The notes beneath the pieces are model-generated. The model was not told the DNA's origin. It made no database searches and saw only the letters and a list, made by a program, of their open reading frames with translations. A stretch of DNA of 64,000 bases from Psychrobacter sp. ANT_WB68 (lineage in GTDB: Bacteria > Pseudomonadota > Gammaproteobacteria > Pseudomonadales > Moraxellaceae): contig NZ_VOAZ01000001.1 of assembly GCF_008369115.1 (NCBI RefSeq), positions 744,001 to 808,000 of the forward strand, written 5' to 3'. This document shows, piece after piece, positions 18,901 to 27,230 of the stretch. How positions within the stretch are numbered: the stretch's first letter is position 1; every line of letters begins with the position of its first letter. A program made the translations under genes and the position numbers.

Positions 18901-21900
18901 ACGGTGGAACTGATTTAAACATTGGTAGTCCTGAACAAACTTTAAAACTTAATAATAATCAGGGCGAATTAAGAAGCAAGCAAAACATTAATATTATCGC
19001 TGATAGCGTTACTAACACTAAAGGATTGATTGCCAGCCAAGGCAATGCTGCAATCACGGCTAAGCAAGATTACTTGCATCAAGCAGGCGACAATTTACTG
19101 GTCAACAAGCAGCTATCTATTCAAACGTTAGGCAATATCGATAATCAGTCTGAGCTTAAAGCGGGTGAGAAATTAATTCTACAAGCTAATAATGTCACTA
19201 ATGATATTGGCGCCCAAATCGTTAGCAATGATGTCGATATTCAAGCCACAAAAACTTTGCATAATAAAGGGTTGATCAATGCTAATGATCTACGCCTGCA
19301 AGCAGAGTACCTCGATAATGATAGTGCCAAGATTTATGGTACTACTGTTTTAATCAAAGCCAATACCATCAATAATCAAGGTCATCGTTCCAGTGACAAA
19401 GGCGCTATCATCGCCTCACGTGGTGATATGACCTTAATTGCTGATACGATTAATAATCAAAGTGGCAATGTCACCTATAGCAAAGCGCAAGATAATGCCT
19501 GGATATTAAGTAATGGCAACCTAACCATCGGCGGGGCTATCGATGACAAAGGCGTTATCACTGCCAATGCAAAGGCTGTCAATAATATTAGTGGTCGTAT
19601 CGAAGCCTTCAATGATATGTCGATAACGGCTGATAAACTATTAAATAAAAATGCGTCTTTTAAGACAGAGATACAAGACGTTGCTAATAGTGATGTTAAT
19701 AAGACTTTTATTATTCCTGGAGGCACAGCCAGTAAGATTCCTATAGACAAACTGCAATGGAAGTCTTGGAGCAGAGCGGGGCTTTATAAGTATGCCAGCG
19801 ATACTGACAACGAACTTGATAACGGCCAGCTCGGCCAAGCACCAATACCTAGTGCTACTAGCTGTGACAATGGTGCTGATAGCGTTTGTACCTTAAATTA
19901 TGATAACGACTCTGAGGTTTGGGCCTACTTTGATCTGACGCCGCCGACCGTTGAAGCACCTCAAGCCCCGAGTATCACTGAACCGACTAAACCTGCAGGT
20001 CAAGAAAGCTGTAATGATCCAACCAGCGCTGCTTGTAGTGCTTACAATACTGCCTATGAGCAGTACGAGCAGCAGCAAAAAGAATATGACCAAGCTTGGC
20101 AAGCTTTTAAAGCTGAGCTTGGCGCATGGGAGGAGCAAGATAGTGAAAATTATGAAGCCCTAGAAAATGTTATCCGTGCTTATAATGCAGGTTATGGGCG
20201 CATTGAGATTAAAAATTGGACGCAAATAGAAGTTGCTGAAAAGCAAAGAAAAAGTGTGGTAATAGAATCATCACCTGCGCAAATCATCGCTGGCGGTGAT
20301 ATGACGCTAGATATAGATAACGTAGTCAATGACAAGAGCCAGATATTAGCAGGCGGCCTTATAGACTTTGATGAAACCTCGGGAAGTCTCGAGCAAATCG
20401 ACGGCGACGGTAAGCTTTTGGTCGTGCAAAACGGGACCAGTCAGTACACCAAGTCGCGCTGGAGAGGTGGCTTTAAACGTTATCATCAAAGAGACTACGA
20501 TGATAAGTTAGCTTATACCGATACTCAAGAGACCACTATTAAATTGCCCGTTTCGCAGTGGCAGCAGTACGCTGATCTCTCTATGCAAGGACAAGGTGCA
20601 CCAAACGTTGATAACCAAATTAAAGATGGTGGTTCTGCCTTATCTAATTTACAAAAAGGAGACGTCCCTACTAATAATACGGCTATTAACGTGACCACTT
20701 CACCATCTGGCGATGAAATAAGAAGCGTCAACAGAGCTACTACTTTACCCAATAACAGCTTGTACAATATCAATCCAGACAAGCAAAACGACTATTTAAT
20801 TGAAAGTGATCCTGCCTTTACCGGTTACCGCAATTGGCTCACCTCAGACTATATGTTACAGCGTCTCAAGCTTGACCCTAATATTACCCAAAAACGTCTA
20901 GGTGATGGCTATTATGAGCAGCAATATATCCGTGACCAGATCATGATGCTAACGGGTCGTTACTACTTGGGCAACTACAGCAACCAAGATGCACAGTATC
21001 AAGGACTTATGGATGCTGGAGTGACTACTGCGCAGAGATTAAATCTGCGTCCAGGCATCGCTTTGACAGCCGATCAAGTTGCCAACTTAACCAGCGATAT
21101 CGTCTGGCTAGAGCAGCAACAAGTCACTCTAGCTGATGGCAGCACGCAGACTGTGCTCGCCCCTAAAGTCTATACTCGTACTAAGCAAGGTGCAATTAAA
21201 GGTGATGGTAGCTTCATTGCGGCAGAAAGAGTCAACCTCAGACTGACTGGTGATCTAGATAACCAAGGACTGATCTCTGCTCAGAAAACGCTCAATATCA
21301 ATGCTGATAATATTAATAATACTAATGGCGGTCGCCTGAGTGCGGCTGACGCTAGATTAAATGCTGAAAATAAAATAACCAACGTGGGCGGTAGCATCTT
21401 TGCTGACAATACTTTAGGTCTAAAAGCCAAGAGTGTTGAGAATACGAGCACCACCTTTACTACTAACAACCAGCTTGGCGCTAGTAGCGCGACACGCACA
21501 GGCATTGATCAAGTAGCCTCAATCGGTGTTGGTGAGGGCCTGCGAGGTCAAGTGGATGCTAATGGTAAAGCGCTCACTACTTTGGCGATCAACGCGACTA
21601 ATGATGTCACTTTCAACGCTGGGATTTTAAATAATCAAGGCGGCAACACCCAAATCGTCTCTAAAGAAGGCAATGTGGCCTTTAACGCTATCAATAAGGG
21701 CAATGAAATCCGTGCCATTGGCGATGCTAATAACTACTACATAGACGCTCAAAGCCAAGATATCGGCAGCCGTGTCTCAAGCTATGGCGATCTTGATATC
21801 GCCGCTAAAAATGTCTCAGGAACCGCAGCAACGCTGACCAGCGATAGTGGTAATACCTCTATCTATGCCGAAAACGATGTCACCTTTAAAGAGGGCCGTG

Positions 21901-24900
21901 CTACCTCTGAGTTCTCAACCGCTAATAAAATGACCAGCCGTGGCTTCTTAAGTAAAAAGACCACTCAAGAGCGCTTTGACTTACAAAGCGATAATGCCAT
22001 CACCAGCAACATAGAAGGCAACCAAGTCGCTATTCAAGCGGGTCGAGACATCAGCCTAAAGGGTACTAACGCCATCAGTGATAAAGGCACCAGTCTCACC
22101 GCAGGCGGTGACATCGACATTCTAGCCGCACAAAACACATCCAGTGAAAGCACCTTTAGCCAAACCAAGAAATCAGGGCTATTCGGTGCCGATGGCGGCA
22201 TGGGCTTTACCATCGGTAAGCAACAAACCGACGACACTAAGGCTCAAACCGCACTGACCAATACTGCTAGCAACGTCGCTGCCATCGACGGCAACGTCAT
22301 CATCAGCGCAGGCGGCACTTATCAGCAGACAGGCAGTAATATCGTCGCTGGAATGGGCGCTGATAGCGACAAAGACATCAATGACGCCCTTAATAACAGC
22401 AGCCGTGGCAACACTATTGTCGGCGCCAAAGAGATCAACATCGATAGTGTCAAAGATGTCTACACCAATCAAAGTGAGCAGAAGTTTAAGCAAAGCGGTC
22501 TGACCGTCTCTGTTTCTAACAGTTTGATTGACAGTGCCAAAGCAATCGACAGTCTCGTTGATGCTGGCGGTAATACCGAGAGCGCACGCATGAAAGGCAT
22601 GGCAGGTGTTGCTGGTGCGCTAAAGGTCAAAGCCCTTGCTAAAGAAGCTAACAAAGCCGCACAAGGACTACTTACTGGCGGTGTCAATGCACAAAGCCTT
22701 AAAGGCCTTGGCAACACTCGGGCTCAAGCCACTATTGGCAGCCAAAAGAGCCAATCGAACAGTAGCAGCTATACGGAGCAGAACCGAGCGTCTAATATTA
22801 CTACCAATAACTTAGCCCTTATCGCAACGGGCGGTGGTACTGATAGCACCATTAACATCAATGGCAGTAACCTTAACGTCATGAGCAACGCCCTGTTCCA
22901 AGCGGATAATGACTTCAACGTCAATGGTGTGGCACAGAACAGTAATACCCGTAGTGATAACAAAAGCTCAAGCACCGCGATTGGTGCTTACGCATCGACC
23001 AATGCAGGTCAAGGCGCAAGTGCTGGCATCACCGCCAGCGCCAGCCGCGCTAAAGGCTATGCCAACAGCGATTCAGTGACTTATGCCAACAGCAACATTA
23101 ACGTCGGCGGCACCACAACTTTAGATATCGGCAATGATGTCAACATCAAAGGCGGCGTCATTAACACGGGTAAAGTCCAAGGGAGTGTTGGCGGCAATGT
23201 CAACATAGAGTCCTTACAAGACACCGCCACTCACGACAGCAATCAGAAGAACATGGGCTTTACCCTTGATGTTGACTTAAAAGGCGCAGGTTCTAGTCTC
23301 TCCCTCAACGGTGGCAAGACTAACGTCAACGCTGACTACAAGGCAGTAGGCGAACAATCTGGCATCTTCACAGGGGATGGCGGCTTTGATCTGGTCGTTG
23401 ACGGTAAAACCACGCTGATAGGTGGGGCGATCACCACGACCGACAAAGCCCTAGAATTGGGTTTAAATAAATACGTCAGCAAAGGCGGTATTGAAACCCA
23501 AGATATTGAGAACACCAGTAGCTATGAGGGTGATGCTATTCAGGTTGGTGTTAGCCTCGGCATGACTGAGAAAAAACCACAAGGCGGTCTTAATGGTTTA
23601 GGTTATGGCACAGACAGCGATAGTGATAGTAGCATCACCAAAGCGGGTATTACGGGCATCGCAGGCAACAGTGGTATCACCACCGACAACCAAGTGGAGT
23701 ATGCAGGCGCACTTGACAATGTGTTTGATGCAACAAGAGTCAATGAGAAGCTTGGGGCGCAGACGGAGATTACGCAAGCCTTTGATCAAGAGCGTCGTAA
23801 GGTTAAGACTGAGATTAATAAGAAGGAACAGGGTTTAAGAGACGAGGCAGAAGCGGCTTATAAGATTGGAGACGATCAAAAGGGAGATGAAAAGCTTGTA
23901 GCAGCTAATAAAGTGCAAACTCAAGGATTGCTTTTCGATAGTATCTCTGGCGCTATCTATGGACCAAACACCAATGGAGCAGTAGGTTATGTTGCAAAAG
24001 CTGCCAGTCCATTCGTAGCGAATCAAATTGGGGATTATTTTAAAGATAATAAAGTATTTAATGAAGTTGATGGCGGTAATCGATTAGAGACTAATAGTCC
24101 TGCTCATATCTTGGCTCAAAGTATATTAGGTGCCGCTGTCAGCTATGCGACAGGTAACGATGCATTGACGGGTGGTATTTCAGCAGGTGCAGGAGAAGCC
24201 ACAGCACCACTACTATCTCATTTTCTTTATCAGACTACTGACCCTTCAAAACTAACTGCTGAACAGAAAGATACAGTTAGCGCCATTACTAGTGCCCTTG
24301 GTGCTGGAATTGGTCTCACAACAGGCAGTGCTATTAATGCAGCCAATGCCGCTGAAACTAGTAAGGTTGCGGTTGAGGATAATGCTTTATCTCAACGTCA
24401 AGTAGATGCTTTCGTAAAATTGATTGAAAGAAACCGTCTTAAAAACGGTAGAAAAGATGATTATAGATATATGAAAGATGTCATCATTCCTGTCATGGCG
24501 GACGAGGTGTATAAGAATACTATTGCCCTTGATAATTGTCTAAAAAGCGGCAATCCAAATAACTGTTTACCTGCCTTGCAGAAAAAGTTCTCACAAGTTG
24601 ATTATAAAGGACTGTTAAAAGAGGCTGGTACAAGTCAAGAAGCATATAATCAAGTTTTGATTTACGCTACACGCAATAAAGACCTTTCAAGCTGTGCTTC
24701 AGGCAACAACATTAATGCATGCTCAAACCTAGCAGAGTTTAAGCGGAACTTTGAAGCAGGTATTCTTATAGGCGCTGGGATAGGGAAACCCCTTTTAAAA
24801 CCCTCTCAGAGTTCTGTGAAAGGAGCTGCTTCTAGCGATAACAATATTGGTAGAAATAATCCAAACTATGATAAGGCTAGACATGACAAAATTAATGATA

Positions 24901-25358
24901 GACAAAGCGGCGACTATCTAAATCAACAAGCAAGTAAAAACGTTGGTAAAGTCAACTCACCAATTGATTTCGATGGACATATTTTCAATGCTGAAATTAA
25001 GAGAAGAGGAGTTGTTGGAGGACACTCGACTGCAACTGGGAATATTAAAGTACTTAATATTACGAAGACTCCTGATAAAAATGGTGTATATGAAGCTAAA
25101 GTAGCAATTTCAGATCCTAATAATCCAGGTAAGTATTTACCAAAGACTAATAATAGTGGTAAAGCTACAATGTTCCCTAATAGTTGGACAAAAGATAGAG
25201 TTAAAGTTGAGGTCGATGGAGCATATAAGAATAGAATTGTCCACCCAGATCCAATAAAAGCTAAAAAAGATATGTGGTATGGGCTTACACCATCTGGAGT
25301 TGCTGTTGAAGGTTATACTAAACCTAAGACAACTGTTTATCCAGTGTATAATCAATAA
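15966..25358 (+). CDS. cdiA: CdiA contact-dependent inhibition exoprotein with EndoU-like toxin tip
   Basis: About 3130 aa. An extended signal peptide (CYRVIFNKARGMLMVVSE) is followed by the TPS secretion domain with NPAGISCAGCGFINASRTTL. Long filamentous-haemagglutinin repeats come next, then a Trp/Gln-rich middle with SPAFTGYRNWLTSDYML, a second repeat block and a pretoxin region. The usual VENN junction reads VEDN (about residue 2803). Beyond it the terminal ~130 residues resemble bacterial EndoU ribonucleases, with His3005 in GHIFN, His3020 in GGHST, and Lys/Tyr in the closing segment. EndoU toxins cut RNA of neighbouring cells. The start at 15966 has AAGGA upstream; a codon at 15933 does not. 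The tail is more AT-rich than the shaft, as expected for swapped tips. Confidence 0.9.
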   Translation: MNAQCYRVIFNKARGMLMVVSESARSQGKTGNPANGGSEISQIAGASQTAAQTNSTYQGGQLITLRSHVLLVLGLATIVASSVNISNSAYADATSIVADRNAAANQQAIILKSSNGTTQINIQAPSAAGVSRNVFSQFDVGADGAILNNSRTNAQTQLAGWVEGNPYLARGEARVILNEVNSSDPSRLSGYTEIAGGRAELVIANPAGISCAGCGFINASRTTLTTGNVLMDQGKLTGFDVTGGKVRIDGDGLDTSGSDYTQILAKTSEINAAVYAKNLDVITGSNKVSYEADAQDTVITSANSNASNTTTGVALDVSALGAMYAGKIRLIGTDKGMGVTNAGSIIASSGGLQLDNDGNLINSGSLIANQGKVDIATKGFSVDNSGTIASSRENIDIDSVTLANSGVISSYDKTQAITQQRITNTGTISSGQLQLKTIDLDNRGLIEQTGSGSLEVKTQKLINNDQAVIGQALYDNQPTTTAPTVNSAPSTANTGSQNQVVDNTSPSNPSPSPDAPSIPALTPVTASGSITADTLTNATSNAVITANGNTTVQANDINNTAKSSIAVDKLITNNQQASNRLNNDNSRIQMTGADWKLEQFSNNKGQIVSQQNLNIDSQQGIDNTAGTLASQKDITLMTQGNVNNSKGVIQAQRVAVQGDQLDNTKGKVYAENAANLTIDGKANNTQGAISAKQEVEIATGSLISQDSGLIRSGKALNLTVKDRLENLDNSLIAAGTHVDIKANNIAQDVTSKTIAGLDQQGALSTDKYDLTITTKGTQDNQGQNIATGNLAMVGSGLKLDSATLQANDIQLTAKGNSVNLQNSKVYADGNLDLRAAQDARLNSGEISAKQIDILASNIDNTAGNLYADSIINLNQTKSGGTLLNASGKIASKDALNITFDTVNNTGKDALLLSDKTINIKALEVNNNNQLVDKKFTGGVQAQDITIAAQKLDNTEGYISSDNSNLVITKDLKNTKGYIYGGTDLNIGSPEQTLKLNNNQGELRSKQNINIIADSVTNTKGLIASQGNAAITAKQDYLHQAGDNLLVNKQLSIQTLGNIDNQSELKAGEKLILQANNVTNDIGAQIVSNDVDIQATKTLHNKGLINANDLRLQAEYLDNDSAKIYGTTVLIKANTINNQGHRSSDKGAIIASRGDMTLIADTINNQSGNVTYSKAQDNAWILSNGNLTIGGAIDDKGVITANAKAVNNISGRIEAFNDMSITADKLLNKNASFKTEIQDVANSDVNKTFIIPGGTASKIPIDKLQWKSWSRAGLYKYASDTDNELDNGQLGQAPIPSATSCDNGADSVCTLNYDNDSEVWAYFDLTPPTVEAPQAPSITEPTKPAGQESCNDPTSAACSAYNTAYEQYEQQQKEYDQAWQAFKAELGAWEEQDSENYEALENVIRAYNAGYGRIEIKNWTQIEVAEKQRKSVVIESSPAQIIAGGDMTLDIDNVVNDKSQILAGGLIDFDETSGSLEQIDGDGKLLVVQNGTSQYTKSRWRGGFKRYHQRDYDDKLAYTDTQETTIKLPVSQWQQYADLSMQGQGAPNVDNQIKDGGSALSNLQKGDVPTNNTAINVTTSPSGDEIRSVNRATTLPNNSLYNINPDKQNDYLIESDPAFTGYRNWLTSDYMLQRLKLDPNITQKRLGDGYYEQQYIRDQIMMLTGRYYLGNYSNQDAQYQGLMDAGVTTAQRLNLRPGIALTADQVANLTSDIVWLEQQQVTLADGSTQTVLAPKVYTRTKQGAIKGDGSFIAAERVNLRLTGDLDNQGLISAQKTLNINADNINNTNGGRLSAADARLNAENKITNVGGSIFADNTLGLKAKSVENTSTTFTTNNQLGASSATRTGIDQVASIGVGEGLRGQVDANGKALTTLAINATNDVTFNAGILNNQGGNTQIVSKEGNVAFNAINKGNEIRAIGDANNYYIDAQSQDIGSRVSSYGDLDIAAKNVSGTAATLTSDSGNTSIYAENDVTFKEGRATSEFSTANKMTSRGFLSKKTTQERFDLQSDNAITSNIEGNQVAIQAGRDISLKGTNAISDKGTSLTAGGDIDILAAQNTSSESTFSQTKKSGLFGADGGMGFTIGKQQTDDTKAQTALTNTASNVAAIDGNVIISAGGTYQQTGSNIVAGMGADSDKDINDALNNSSRGNTIVGAKEINIDSVKDVYTNQSEQKFKQSGLTVSVSNSLIDSAKAIDSLVDAGGNTESARMKGMAGVAGALKVKALAKEANKAAQGLLTGGVNAQSLKGLGNTRAQATIGSQKSQSNSSSYTEQNRASNITTNNLALIATGGGTDSTININGSNLNVMSNALFQADNDFNVNGVAQNSNTRSDNKSSSTAIGAYASTNAGQGASAGITASASRAKGYANSDSVTYANSNINVGGTTTLDIGNDVNIKGGVINTGKVQGSVGGNVNIESLQDTATHDSNQKNMGFTLDVDLKGAGSSLSLNGGKTNVNADYKAVGEQSGIFTGDGGFDLVVDGKTTLIGGAITTTDKALELGLNKYVSKGGIETQDIENTSSYEGDAIQVGVSLGMTEKKPQGGLNGLGYGTDSDSDSSITKAGITGIAGNSGITTDNQVEYAGALDNVFDATRVNEKLGAQTEITQAFDQERRKVKTEINKKEQGLRDEAEAAYKIGDDQKGDEKLVAANKVQTQGLLFDSISGAIYGPNTNGAVGYVAKAASPFVANQIGDYFKDNKVFNEVDGGNRLETNSPAHILAQSILGAAVSYATGNDALTGGISAGAGEATAPLLSHFLYQTTDPSKLTAEQKDTVSAITSALGAGIGLTTGSAINAANAAETSKVAVEDNALSQRQVDAFVKLIERNRLKNGRKDDYRYMKDVIIPVMADEVYKNTIALDNCLKSGNPNNCLPALQKKFSQVDYKGLLKEAGTSQEAYNQVLIYATRNKDLSSCASGNNINACSNLAEFKRNFEAGILIGAGIGKPLLKPSQSSVKGAASSDNNIGRNNPNYDKARHDKINDRQSGDYLNQQASKNVGKVNSPIDFDGHIFNAEIKRRGVVGGHSTATGNIKVLNITKTPDKNGVYEAKVAISDPNNPGKYLPKTNNSGKATMFPNSWTKDRVKVEVDGAYKNRIVHPDPIKAKKDMWYGLTPSGVAVEGYTKPKTTVYPVYNQ

Positions 25359-25370
25359 GGATTAACCAAT

Positions 25371-25757
25371 ATGAATTTCAAGTTTTGTTATTTTAAATTC
25401 CCTGACTCTGAAAGCTTAAACGCAACAATTTGCCCTAATAATATAGAAGATAATAAAGGGGATTTGATTGCATCATATCTGGTAGATAACGGAGGAGCTT
25501 CGCTAGAATCGCACATTAAATATTTGAAAGAATGTTCAACATACCTAGAAAATTCCTTGACGTGCGAAGCAGATATAAGCAGTAATTCATATGGTGCCGA
25601 TATATGTAGTAATAAGGTAAAAATATGTTTTTTATACAACGAAGATGAAGAGGTTGAAGTAGATCGTCTCGAATTAAAAGAAATTATGGACGCATGGATA
25701 TTATTTTTAGAAAAAGAGCCAGTGGAAGGATATGAAGAAACTATAAATATAGTATAG
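25371..25757 (+). CDS. cdiI: Candidate CdiI immunity protein
   Basis: 128 aa, acidic, starting 13 nt after cdiA, the position of cdiI, which protects the producer by binding its own CdiA tip. AAGGA precedes the ATG. No signal or membrane segment is present, as expected for a cytoplasmic immunity protein. The C-terminal pattern (LKEIMDAWILFLEKEP) recurs in the next gene. The family is not named with certainty, and assignment rests on position and character. Confidence 0.75.
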   Translation: MNFKFCYFKFPDSESLNATICPNNIEDNKGDLIASYLVDNGGASLESHIKYLKECSTYLENSLTCEADISSNSYGADICSNKVKICFLYNEDEEVEVDRLELKEIMDAWILFLEKEPVEGYEETINIV

Positions 25758-25817
25758 AACTAAATTATTAATCCTAAAGCAGTTTTATGTTCTATAGAAA
25801 ATAAATTTAAGGGTGTT

Positions 25818-26180
25818 ATGAGTATAGCTTTTTATTATTTTAAAAATGAAGATTGGGATAGGCTAATACCATCATGTCGCCCTTTAGATAATAGTAATGA
25901 AATGAGAATGCTTTCCTACTATTTATCAGAGTTAGATATTGAGTTTTCAGAAAACATACTAACTAGTTTAGAAGATAAGAACACTAAATTATTCGATATA
26001 AGTTCTGAAACTTGGCAAATTGTCGTGGACGGTGATAATGTAATTTTAAGTTCTATATATGATGAAGATAATAACGACTTTAAAGCAACTATCAAAAGAA
26101 ATATTTTTGAAAAGTTTGTAGTTGCATGGGCTAATTTTTTGAAGCAAGATTCTATTACTGATATCGTTGTTGATTCTTAA
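25818..26180 (+). CDS. Second candidate immunity protein, paralogous in pattern
   Basis: 120 aa, acidic, 60 nt downstream of the first immunity candidate. It shares an N-terminal FYYFK/FCYFK start and a C-terminal F-x-x-A-W-x-x-F-L pattern (FVVAWANFLKQD) with it, so the two look related but diverged. An orphan immunity gene kept from an earlier toxin tip is the simplest reading. The ATG has AAGGGTG upstream. It is AT-rich, like the neighbouring cdiA tail. Confidence 0.65.
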   Translation: MSIAFYYFKNEDWDRLIPSCRPLDNSNEMRMLSYYLSELDIEFSENILTSLEDKNTKLFDISSETWQIVVDGDNVILSSIYDEDNNDFKATIKRNIFEKFVVAWANFLKQDSITDIVVDS

Positions 26181-26403
26181 AGTCGACAATGACTTCAACA
26201 ATGAAAGTTCTATGAGCTATATTAGTTTACTGAATAATTATAGTTTAAAACGAATATTAAATACTTTTGGTAGTATGATGATGTGAATTTAGTACCTACT
26301 ATTGCTTCAAATTATACTTTAGATAATTTTAAGGGCTTGGTCTTTAATTTTTTTAACCCCAACCTTGGCAATGACGTAGACCAAAAATGTTATAATATAT
26401 ATT

Positions 26404-26442
26404 AAGCTAAAGTCCTTTATAAAAAAGGACTTTAGCTTTTTT
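26404..26442 (+). terminator. Strong rho-independent terminator after the CDI locus
   Basis: AAGCTAAAGTCCTTT (26404-26418) pairs with AAAGGACTTTAGCTT (26424-26438), followed by Ts. The rest of 26181-26645 is AT-rich and shows no gene. Confidence 0.88.
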
Positions 26443-26645
26443 ATTTCTTGTGAATTATTTATTATACAGCATATTTTTATTAAGTTTATATATTTATAGA
26501 CACCATATTCATGTTGTATTATGACACCAACCAAGAATTACTTTCACCTACTCCTCTCTCGTCTGTATAATAAATTAATCTGCATAATCAACAATGAGTA
26601 TGTTTCCTACGCTTAATGTTCTGAAGTATCTAAAGGGTTATGAAT

Positions 26646-27230
26646 ATGGATAAAAACACAAAATCTAGGGTTAGTCGTGTACCTAGAACTATTAAGGCAG
26701 CAGAAAGGTTTGAGGTGCATAAGTTTGCTATCAGACCATACCAAATATTTTGCGAGCTATTTAGTAGTGAGATAGATATTCCAATCGCCAGACCAGTAAT
26801 AGGGAAGAAACACTTACTTGAAGTAGTCTCTCAAAATGGCAAGAATCTCTTCTTCGAAGACTTTAAGCTGATGAGTTTACAGGACGATAAAACTACTATC
26901 GTTATTCGAAAAGTTAGTATTTCAGAGGCTGAAGTTGAGCGTCGGGCTTGGTTTTATCTTATGTGTGAATTTAAGAATCTAAAGCCTATAAACCCTGTGG
27001 TTTTTGAAGCAATAAAAAATAGCATGCCGACTCAAGTGCAATGGGCATTATTTAATGGATTGTTAACTATACAACGTGCTCTAGATCTTAAAAATGTCAA
27101 GCGTCACCAATACAACTATCAGCTCAAATTATTTCGTGATCAAAAGGCTCACGAAATCCCTTCATTCTCTAGTCTAATTCAGGAGGCACAAAATGACATT
27201 AGATCGAGAACTGCAAATACTGATACCTGA
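26646..27230 (+). CDS. Gamma-Mobile-Trio GmtX-like protein
   Basis: About 194 aa and basic at the N-terminus (KNTKSRVSRVPRTIKAAERF). It is the first of three overlapping same-strand genes with the sizes and order of the Gamma-Mobile-Trio, a recombinase module at the edge of gammaproteobacterial islands that carry toxins and anti-phage systems. There is no catalytic motif; a DNA-binding accessory role is an inference. Its end overlaps the next gene by 38 nt. The ATG at 26646 is preceded by AAAGGG at better spacing than the one at 26640. Naming rests on gene order and size and should be confirmed by a profile search. Confidence 0.6.
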   Translation: MDKNTKSRVSRVPRTIKAAERFEVHKFAIRPYQIFCELFSSEIDIPIARPVIGKKHLLEVVSQNGKNLFFEDFKLMSLQDDKTTIVIRKVSISEAEVERRAWFYLMCEFKNLKPINPVVFEAIKNSMPTQVQWALFNGLLTIQRALDLKNVKRHQYNYQLKLFRDQKAHEIPSFSSLIQEAQNDIRSRTANTDT

